Positions 56,980 to 64,000 of a stretch of DNA of 64,000 nt are shown here, piece by piece. The notes beneath the pieces are model-generated. The model did no database searches, was not told the origin of the DNA, and worked only from the letters and a program-made list of their open reading frames with translations. How positions within the stretch are numbered: the first letter of the stretch is position 1; every line of letters begins with the position of its first letter. This stretch comes from Schizochytrium sp. CCTCC M209059 (Eukaryota; Sar; Bigyra; Thraustochytrida; Thraustochytriidae): assembly GCA_000818945.1 (NCBI GenBank), contig KN805379.1:151206-215205 (forward strand). Direction: 5' to 3'. A program made the translations under genes and the position numbers.

Positions 56980-58148
56980 CGACCGCGACCTCGGCGCGCA
57001 GCACCAAGAGCGTGTCGCTGACGGCGGAAACGTGCGACGGGGCCTTTGAACCGGATAGGGCGCAATTCGGAATTCCCGAGGAGAGCCTGCACCTCTGCAG
57101 CGTGCGCCTGCTGGAGCCGGATGGAGCGCTGCGCAAAGACGTCTTCTCGTGCCGATGCCCCGACCAACTGGCGTGTCTTAAACAAAGGGTTATTCACGCC
57201 GATGATTCTGTAAGTGGGCACAGCACCAATGGGCCGAATTCCGGTCGTCACATCGTTGAGCACGGCGCCTGCGTGTCAGCCTCGACGAGCTACTGCGGCG
57301 CGCAAATGTGGCCCAGACTGGAGTTCTGGCAGCACTTCAGGCTCGGCGACACCGTTCTGGGCCCCATTCTCGCCACGAACCAAGCCCCATTGTGCCACTT
57401 AAGCTATCGTCCCACACATGAGAACATCTATGACCCCGGAATTCACAACATCTTTTCCTGCAGCTGCCCGGGTCATTTTACCTGCCAGCGAGAGACCTTT
57501 GCATTGACGCTCGACCTCTCGTCCACGGTGAAAAACGAGGAAATGCAAGATTACTACGTCTCTGTCGGGCATTGTTCGGCGCCCAGCCACATGATCGAGA
57601 GCTCACTCATGCTTTTTCTCCCATTTGCTTTTGCAGGCGCCATTGCTTTGCTGGGATTTATTATCAAGGCTCTTTGGAATGGCACAGATTTGAGCAATTT
57701 TGACATGCCCTCCTTTCTGGGGCGCCTTCCTGGTTTCCAGCGCGTGTCTCGAACCGACCCGGATCAGGGCGTCGAGCTCCTCAGCGAAGTCTGTCGGGGC
57801 GCGGACGCGGCCCGGTCTTCGCGTGGTCAATTCGAACGCACCTTGCCCGACGGCGAGCGCGGCGCCACATCTCACGCCGACGTTCGTGTTGGCCTTCTCG
57901 AGAGCGACAGCCGGCGTGACCGCAACGAGAGACGGCGTGGCGACAAGCCCACCCGGGGCCGCGGCGGTCGCGATGGCGACGATGACGACGGTTACGACTC
58001 TACGGGAAGCTTCGACTTCTATGATGAAATTGACGACGGATCATTCGAGGACGGCCACGCCCCGCGTCGGAACCGGCGGCGCGACCGTTTCACCCAAAAC
58101 AAGCAGCCCGAGCTCGAGGTCCCCCTCACCGTGCGATACGACGAGTAG
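56805..58148 (+). CDS. Single-pass membrane protein with two six-cysteine repeats
   Basis: Encodes 447 aa from the ATG at 56805. The N-terminus is acidic with a (DA)n tract from GACGCA hexamers. Residues 77-256 hold exactly twelve Cys in two sets: C77, 98, 116, 118, 124, 156 and C164, 197, 219, 221, 227, 256. The core FSCRCPDQLACLKQ in the first set equals FSCSCPGHFTCQRE in the second, so it is a tandem duplication. A membrane helix follows (LMLFLPFAFAGAIALLGFII, about 268-287), then a polar tail rich in Arg/Asp/Gly. No signal peptide is seen ahead of the Cys region; insertion may rely on the single helix or the start is incomplete. I recognise no family. Confidence 0.75.
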
Positions 58149-58495
58149 TCAGTTGCGCTAGTGACGGGGCTGCTTCACTGCTTTCTTCTTCCTCACTTAC
58201 TATATATTCCAAATGGAGAATGCCAACGGCGACGTCCATTGCGACGTCTGTCTGCTCTGCCTCGTAGCGAGCGTGTACACATCAGCCCATCACCACATCA
58301 CTTCTATATCATTTATTGGAATACTTTTTATTTTCGTGTCTCCGTGTGCTTTCGTTTGCATTGTTTGATCATGAACGGACACCTCGTTCATTGCCCATCA
58401 ATGCAAGGCCCGTCCTGTTGCGAGCATTTATATTTGTGAGAAGACAAATCATGTCTCGGGGCGTGTAAAAAGCCATTTTCGTGGTTTGTCATCGT
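58149..58495. other. Convergent 3' intergenic region
   Basis: Between two convergent stop codons; AT-richer than its surroundings, no gene or clear repeat. Confidence 0.4.
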
Positions 58496-59389
58496 TTAGG
58501 CGTCCACGACCGTGGTCATGGACTGCATGGCCTTGGCCAGCTGCGCTGGAATCCCATCTGCGGTAACAACATCGCCATGCGCAACCACAATGGCCTCGAG
58601 GCGTACGGACTCATTCTTGACAAAGTTCGCCTCGATCCAGCGCCGCAAATGAGCCAAGTCCGGACACATGATGCGGCCAATCGCAGTCATGCCAAGGTGA
58701 TTCGTCGCAGAGCCAACGAGACTGCTGACGAAATCTGCCTTCTCATCTTTAATATTCCAGAGCAAGTCGTTAAAGACAGCTACTTGACGACCAGCGGCAC
58801 TTTTTTCCACGGGAAACAAGTATACCAGCTCGTCAAAACCGATTTGGGCGTCGGGTTCCAGTGCTTGGAAACCAAATTTTGACGCAGCCTCTTCTGCCGT
58901 GACGGTAAAATTGGTTTTGCAGGAGGCCACCTTTTTGGCCATGTTCGTTGGACACACAAAGCTTGCTTCCGGGTATGCCTCGCGATATGCATTTTCGTCG
59001 AGGCGGTGGTACATATTGGGGATGATGACACAGGCCACGGTGCCGAGGTCTTCGAGTGCAGCTCGCGTTTCCTTGTCCAAGCAAATAGGCGAATGGATGA
59101 CGAGGTCGGACGAGTCGGGGACCCGCCACACGGTCATGTTGCGATTGAACCCCGGGCCTGGCTGCGGCAGCGTGCCCGAGACCGTCCAGACATTGCGTGC
59201 CAGGCTCTGCAGCTTTCCATGCGGCAAAGCCTCGTACTTGCGCGAGGTATCGAGCTCGGGATTGCCCTCCTTTAGCATGGTCGCTTGCAGGAGCTTGCGC
59301 TTAACGCTGCGCGGCGCAAAGTATACCGTCGTCACTGCGCCGAGCACCATGCTGGCGCTCAGGCCAACAACACGAAGCGCAAGCTCCAT
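58496..59389 (-). CDS. DUF4336 family protein (metallo-beta-lactamase-like fold)
   Basis: Encodes 297 aa from the ATG at 59389. An N-terminal hydrophobic stretch (LALRVVGLSASMVLGAVTTVY) may anchor it to a membrane. The domain features are GFNRNMTVWRVPDSSDLVIHSP (about 80-101), CVIIPNMYHRLDENAYREAYPEA (about 120-142), LFPVEKSAAGRQVAVFNDLLWN and a C-terminal VVAHGD. This set fits DUF4336 of plants, cyanobacteria and fungi, which looks like a metallo-beta-lactamase relative lacking the full HxHxDH zinc site. The reaction is unknown. Confidence 0.75.
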   Translation of the reverse strand: MELALRVVGLSASMVLGAVTTVYFAPRSVKRKLLQATMLKEGNPELDTSRKYEALPHGKLQSLARNVWTVSGTLPQPGPGFNRNMTVWRVPDSSDLVIHSPICLDKETRAALEDLGTVACVIIPNMYHRLDENAYREAYPEASFVCPTNMAKKVASCKTNFTVTAEEAASKFGFQALEPDAQIGFDELVYLFPVEKSAAGRQVAVFNDLLWNIKDEKADFVSSLVGSATNHLGMTAIGRIMCPDLAHLRRWIEANFVKNESVRLEAIVVAHGDVVTADGIPAQLAKAMQSMTTVVDA

Positions 59390-60538
59390 CTTCCACGTTT
59401 GCTTCGAGCTTCTTTGCGCGCTGGTGCTGGTGCTGGTGCTGCGGCTGGTTCCGCGGACGCTTGATCCTCGAGGCTGTCGCTGCCAAGCAGGGTTCTCCCT
59501 GCTGCTGATATCTGTCTTTTGTAGCAGCGCAAAGAGCGTCTGCGTGGTCTCGCTTGCTCGACCAGTCCCTCGCCCGCTCGCGGGCGTCCCCCCGCTGGCT
59601 GCTCTCGTTCAAGGTCTGCGTGCAGCAGAAAACGTATCCTTTTTGCCGCCTTGTTGTGGATGCCAAGTGCGTCAGTGTCTTCGTCAGTCAAGGCCGAAGA
59701 CCGATCAACGCGCGGCTTTCGCTCCTCCCCTCCAAAGATAGCGTCCGAGTCACAGTGCACGGAGACTCACGCACGCGTCGTGCTGTGTACATACGTACAT
59801 ATCTCGAGTGCTCAATCTCGCCTTTTCTTACACGCTGGTCTTGCGTTTGGCTGGTCTTGCGTTTTGGCTGGTCTTGGCCATCGGTCTTGCGTTTGGCTGG
59901 TTTTGGCCATCAGCTTTGCGTTTGGCTGGTCTTGGCCATCGGTCTTGCGCAAAGACAAGCACGAGACCATCCAAACTTGCAACCAAGAGATAAGATGTGA
60001 TTTGTAGAGAATTCCTGCTCGCTTGCTCTGTTCTGCTCCGCATGAAAAAGGAAAGAATAGAAAAGAGAAGGAAAATAAACTTTCCTCGCAGGGTCGATCA
60101 AGCAAGCACCCCGCCGCATATCTCTAGCTAGCTAGGGCCTCAAGGCGAGTGCCGTATACGCATCGAAGAACACAGCGCAGAGTCGTTGCGCTCCTGCACT
60201 GCCTTTTGACGGTTGCCGCCGTTTCCCTGCTGCTTTCATTTTTTTACACAGTGTAAGATGGGTCCACATGATGTACGCGCTTGGTGCACCCCGGTAAGCG
60301 CGTACCGGACCCGGAGCGGCGCCGTACAAAGGATCTCGAACCAGCCGGGTCCGGTAGGTGCTCCAGCGGCTTCAGTCTCCTCGGGGGCAAGGAGGAGAAA
60401 GAAGAGGAGAAAAGAGGAGAATGGAGGAGGAGGAAATGGACGAGGAGCAGGACGCGCAGGCTGAGATCTTGCAGATCATCTTCGCGAGGCGCACGCACGG
60501 AGGCGCGCGGCGCGCGAGCGGCGGTGCGGGCGAGGTGG
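59390..60538. promoter_or_regulatory. Divergent region with a 29-bp minisatellite
   Basis: Between the DUF4336 gene (-) and ELMO-domain gene (+). Contains the minisatellite at 59834-59949 and a TAGC run at about 60123-60135. The last about 255 bp are open in frame with the ELMO gene but lack an earlier ATG, so I treat them as leader; an upstream exon cannot be excluded. Confidence 0.45.
59834..59949. repeat. 29-bp minisatellite with 16-bp subunits
   Basis: GGTCTTGCGTTTGGCT units of 16-17 bp at the left, followed by three copies of a 29-bp unit that adds GGTCTTGGCCATC. Mismatches are few (for example TTTT for TCTT, CAGCTTT for CGGTCTT). It is intergenic, upstream of the DUF4336 gene by about 450 bp. 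Confidence 0.85.
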
Positions 60539-61702
60539 ATGCGAGACGAGATGGAGCGAGAGGCGCTGCTCAGGGACCGACGCGGGTCGCAGGAAGACGC
60601 GTACGCGCCGTACGGGGATGATATCGACGAGGAGGAGGAGGAAGACCTCTACTACGGGACCGGCGTGACGAGCGCGGCCGCGAGCCCGAGCGTGGATGAC
60701 GTACGCGAGCGCAGCCTGCAGCGCGCGTGGAGACGCCAGCAAAAGGTCAAGGGCTACGAGAACAAACAGCAGACCGATGGCGTGTGCCAACCGTGCATAG
60801 AGCGGGTCTGCCCTTTGCGCTATCTGCTCAATGTGCCGGAGCCCACGTGGCGGATGGTGATCGGCGCGGGCGAGAGCGATCTGGAGAAAAAAACGCTCGC
60901 GCCCATCGCCCTCGCGAGCCTCCAGTCCTTTGACGGCACGCGTCGCGACGATATGGCCCTCTTGCAAGAACTCTGGAAGCTGACGGTTCCGAGTTCCTCG
61001 CCCATCTCTTTTAAGCGCAAGTCCGAGGGCTGGAAGGACGTTGGGTTCCAGAGCGAGGACCCGATTTCTGACCTCCGCGGCTGCGGTATGCTTGGCCTTC
61101 GCGTGGCCGTTGCTGTCGCGCGCGACGCGCCCGAAGTCGTCAAGGGCATCCAAGACTCTCATCTTCTTTTCGGCGCCATTTGCATCAACATGACCGCTGT
61201 TGTGCTTTACCACCTGCGCATTTTGCACATTTCTGCCTTTGATAGCGAAAAGCGCGCTCTCATGGATCCCTCTTCCTTTCCTGTTGCCGGCATCGATCTT
61301 TCGCAGCAGGAACTGCAAATAAACCGCGCCGTCCAATTCGATGCTATGAAGGGTTTTATCGGGATCATTGACAGCTCGCGCGGTCAGCAGAGTGTGAGCA
61401 GTCGGAGCAGCCGAAGTAGCCGAAGCAGTGTCGCCACCACGGGCCCTGCTATCGACGAATCGGGCATTCGCACCTTTACGAGTGTCTGCACGGCGGGCAT
61501 GACACTTGTGCTGCGCGCCTGGCGTGAGCTTTTGGTGGTCAACCCGAATGCCACCATGCTCAACTTTGGCACCGCTTTGTACTCTGCACGCGTCAACCTC
61601 GTGCACATGCTGGCCTGCAAGCCTCGCTCCCTCAAGATTCTTCAGGCCTGGGCCACGGACGCCCGCTCGCTCCTCATCGAGCCTTCTCGCGGCATTCCCT
61701 GA
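60539..61702 (+). CDS. ELMO domain-containing protein
   Basis: Encodes 387 aa from the ATG at 60539 (an ATG 12 bp later is also possible). N-terminal 60 residues are acidic (DDIDEEEEEDLYYG). A Cys motif CQPCIERVCPLRYLLNVPEP is at 83-102. The ELMO domain covers about 115-300: LQSFDGTRRDDMALLQELWK, then the hallmark GWKDVGFQSEDPISDLRGCG and the following helix MLGLRVAVAVARDA. The C-terminal part has a Ser/Arg tract (SSRSSRSSRSS) and CTAGMTLVLRAWREL. ELMOD proteins act as GTPase-activating proteins for ARL2/ARF family GTPases. Whether the catalytic Arg is retained cannot be judged with certainty; the Arg in SDLRG is the candidate. Confidence 0.88.
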   Translation: MRDEMEREALLRDRRGSQEDAYAPYGDDIDEEEEEDLYYGTGVTSAAASPSVDDVRERSLQRAWRRQQKVKGYENKQQTDGVCQPCIERVCPLRYLLNVPEPTWRMVIGAGESDLEKKTLAPIALASLQSFDGTRRDDMALLQELWKLTVPSSSPISFKRKSEGWKDVGFQSEDPISDLRGCGMLGLRVAVAVARDAPEVVKGIQDSHLLFGAICINMTAVVLYHLRILHISAFDSEKRALMDPSSFPVAGIDLSQQELQINRAVQFDAMKGFIGIIDSSRGQQSVSSRSSRSSRSSVATTGPAIDESGIRTFTSVCTAGMTLVLRAWRELLVVNPNATMLNFGTALYSARVNLVHMLACKPRSLKILQAWATDARSLLIEPSRGIP

Positions 61703-63078
61703 CTCACCTTACCATACTTTATCTTCACTTTACTTTTCTTTTGCTCGACTCCTTCCCCACTCTAGCCTAGGCCTACTTTTCTTTTAAAATGCATCAACGT
61801 TCTTTCTGTTCCTCTAACGAGCTACGTTCTCGCTCCCAGTGCTCGCTCGAAAAGCTTGTCGTGCTTGTCTGCGACGCAGTCAGAATCGCGGACTACTAGC
61901 CAGCCAGCAAGGCCAAAGGACCTGCAAGGCCGGCCATCAACGGCGATCCTTTTTGCAGACTTGGAATTCTCTCGTCTCCATGAGGCAAAATCATAGCCAA
62001 AAGTCAAGCCAAGCCGAGGCAAGCCAAACAGAGCCGTCCGTCATCACTTCTCGGGTGTCGCCTTCCTTCCCTTTTGGCGGGGCTTAGCAGAAACGTAGCA
62101 GCAGCTTAGCAGCAGTACCGCGTATAGGCCTCTCTTAGGCTCCACTTACACCGCGCACTGCTGCCTTGCTGCACTCCAAGAATCATTTAGCCGACAACTA
62201 GGCCCTCTTATGCGTCCAAGTCGTGGCAACCGCGAGCCATATCACCTCCTAGCGATTCACTACCTCCAACTCTCGCTGCGCGCCCGACCGCCGCGTGGTT
62301 TTCCCCGTGTACCCCCCATACTCCTCCTACGCGGCAACGCCACTCAACTACCCCCCTGCGCGCGGCGCTGCGACCCGACTGCCCCCACTGGCGGTCGTTT
62401 CCAGCTGCATCCCCCACGCCCCGACTCGGTAGGACCCAGTGGTCCTCCCGGCAGAACCCGCTGCTGCCCAGTGGCGTGAGAGAAGGAAATTGGCTCAGAG
62501 GTGGGGAGGGAGCACGGGCGCCAGGGGAGGGGCGCTGCCGCTCTTTGGCTGTCGCGGCAGCCGTAGACTTCGATCTCTCGATCCTTTCGCTATCGCTCGC
62601 ACAGGTACGTCGCGCGCGCTCACGCAGCGCCCGCCCGCCGGCGCGCCTCGCCGCACGGAGCGCCTCTCCATGCGCCCCCGCCCTCCTCCACCGCCGCGTG
62701 CGCCGTCGCCGCTCCCGCGCCACGGCCGCCGCGGAGATGAGATGGAGTGGATGGAGCAAGCACCTCGCGCGCCGACGACCACCACGAGCTTGACCTGCTC
62801 GACGGTGGCCGCGTCGCCGCCGCCAATGACGACGACGACGCGCCGCAGAGATGCGGACGCGCAGACGAGGACGGGAGGAGGCTCGCAAGATGCCTCCCCG
62901 CGCATTGTCTGTGGTCGTGGTCGGGCGCAATGGCTAGCCGCGAAAAGGTGCGGCTGTCAGGCTGGCATGGCAGACACAGAGGGCGCAAGTGCCCGAGAAG
63001 AAGGACGAGGACTAACCTATAACGCTTGAACGAACAATGACAGGCAGGAGTTTGCGCCGTATAAACCTTTGAGGCAAG
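61703..63078. promoter_or_regulatory. Upstream region of the ATP synthase alpha gene
   Basis: 1.4 kb with no supported gene. TAGGCCT/AGCCTAGGCC motifs appear at about 61768 and 62126. From 62280 to 62900 it is extremely GC-rich. The last 60 bp, a plain A-containing leader, precede the ATG at 63079. No tetranucleotide tract is present, unlike many other genes here. Confidence 0.45.
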
Positions 63079-64000
63079 ATGAGCTTCACCCGCCGTGGTC
63101 TCATGGCCGCCTCGCGGCTCGGCCTTCGCCAGTCGCGCGTGGCCGTCGCCAAGAGCGGCGTCCAGCAGGCGACCCGCGTCCAGGCCGCCATGAACGGCGT
63201 CCGCGCCTTCTCCATGGGTGCTGCTGAGCTCAGCAACATCCTCGAGGACCGCATCGCCAACTACAACAAGGAGAACTCTGGTGTCTCCGTTGACGAGGTC
63301 GGCCACGTCATCTCGATTGGTGACGGTATCGCCCGTGTTTTCGGCCTCAACAAGGTCCAGGCTGGTGAGATGGTTGAGTTCGTCAACGCCGGTATCAAGG
63401 GTATGGCTCTGAACCTGGAGAACGACAACGTTGGTGTCGTGATTTTCGGTAACGATCGTCTGATCCTTGAAGGTGATGTGGTCAAGCGTACGGGTTCCAT
63501 CGTCGATGTGCCCGTCGGCCGCGGCCTCCTCGGCCGCACCGTCGATGCTCTCGGTGAGCCCATTGACGGCAAGGGCTCCATCGATGCCGACCGCCGCGAC
63601 CGTGTTGAGGTCAAGGCCCCCGGTATTCTTGCCCGCAAGTCCGTGCACGAGCCCATGCAGACCGGCCTCAAGGCCGTCGACTCGCTCATCCCCATTGGCC
63701 GTGGCCAGCGTGAGCTTGTGATTGGTGATCGCCAGACCGGTAAGACCGCCATTGCCGTTGACACCGTCATCAACCAGAAGGACCTCAACTCTGGTGACGA
63801 CGAGTCCAAGAAGCTCTACTGCGTGTACGTCGCCGTCGGCCAGAAGCGCTCCACCGTCGCCCAGATCGCCGCTAAGTTCGCCGAGTACGGCGCCGATGCC
63901 TACAGCATTGTCGTGGCCGCCACCGCCTCGGACTCTGCTCCCCTCCAGTACCTTGCCCCCTACGCCGGTGCCACCATTGGCGAGTTCTTCCGTGACTCTG
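63079..64000 (+). CDS. ATP5F1A: ATP synthase F1 subunit alpha, mitochondrial (5' part; cut by window end)
   Basis: ATG at 63079; 307 codons are present and the reading frame runs out of the window. Residues 1-45 (MSFTRRGLMAASRLGLRQSR..., ending VRAFSMGAAELS) are a mitochondrial targeting peptide. The beta-barrel domain has VGHVISIGDGIARVFGLNKV, and the nucleotide-binding domain starts with GRGLLGRTVDALGEPIDGKG. The Walker A GDRQTGKTA lies near residue 216 and is followed by YVAVGQKRSTVAQI. The alpha subunit forms the F1 hexamer with beta and binds ATP at non-catalytic sites. Codon choice is strongly biased to C-ending or GT-rich preferred codons, as expected for a highly expressed gene. No intron is seen in this part. 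Confidence 0.97.
   Translation, partial: MSFTRRGLMAASRLGLRQSRVAVAKSGVQQATRVQAAMNGVRAFSMGAAELSNILEDRIANYNKENSGVSVDEVGHVISIGDGIARVFGLNKVQAGEMVEFVNAGIKGMALNLENDNVGVVIFGNDRLILEGDVVKRTGSIVDVPVGRGLLGRTVDALGEPIDGKGSIDADRRDRVEVKAPGILARKSVHEPMQTGLKAVDSLIPIGRGQRELVIGDRQTGKTAIAVDTVINQKDLNSGDDESKKLYCVYVAVGQKRSTVAQIAAKFAEYGADAYSIVVAATASDSAPLQYLAPYAGATIGEFFRDS

Noticed and set aside
62208..62930. 240-codon minus-strand frame upstream of ATP synthase alpha
   Set aside because: Arg/Ala-dominated low complexity in GC-rich promoter DNA; no domain.

Overview
This window is nuclear DNA from a GC-rich, intron-poor, flagellate protist. The most likely source is a stramenopile, possibly a labyrinthulomycete/thraustochytrid; that assignment is inference. 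The evidence is eukaryotic content (mitochondrial ATP synthase alpha with a targeting leader, a mitochondrial ABC transporter, actin-capping protein beta, PA28, IFT27), short GT-AG introns (71, 77, 81, 90 and 186 bp) in only three of the recognised genes, standard stop codons (TAA, TAG and TGA all used), genes on both strands without operons, and abundant intergenic microsatellites.

Layout. 1-3586: gene-free, repeat-rich, with a 16-bp minisatellite. 3587-16729: an EF-hand protein, an SLC37-like phosphate-ester exchanger, a DUF445 membrane protein, an IQ/Sfi1-like protein, RNase H1 and an HExxH metallopeptidase-like gene with a frame break. 16730-32595: an ATM1/ABCB7 transporter, a PDZ/cysteine/Tudor-like protein, a phytase-like membrane protein, a 1,313-aa C2/EF-hand/coiled-coil protein, an acidic glycosylated membrane protein and a membrane-anchored TTL-like protein. 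32972-48936: an orphan exon, a 17-TPR signalling-type protein, an alpha/beta hydrolase, IFT27, nitronate monooxygenase, CAPZB, PA28, an unknown coiled-coil protein and an LCMT-like methyltransferase. 48937-52698: a 3.8-kb gene desert. 52699-64000: two small doubtful genes, an amine oxidase, a twelve-cysteine membrane protein, a DUF4336 protein, an ELMO-domain protein and the 5' part of the ATP synthase alpha gene, cut by the window end.

Functionally this is mostly a housekeeping segment, with genes for mitochondria (ATM1, ATP synthase alpha), cilium/basal body (IFT27, perhaps the IQ/Sfi1-like and EF-hand proteins), cytoskeleton and small-GTPase signalling (CAPZB, ELMO) and the secretory pathway (acidic protein, TTL-like, phytase-like and twelve-Cys proteins). 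The less ordinary items are: (i) simple-repeat tracts placed just upstream of the start codons of many genes; (ii) two head-to-tail, A-tailed 51-bp units that look like tiny retroposons; (iii) a TTL-family protein that appears anchored with its catalytic domain in the lumen and lacks the usual metal-binding motif; (iv) a membrane protein built from two six-cysteine modules with matching spacing; (v) a TIR-like/TPR17 protein; (vi) a three-to-four copy 13-bp motif at 20-21 bp spacing in the PA28 divergent promoter.
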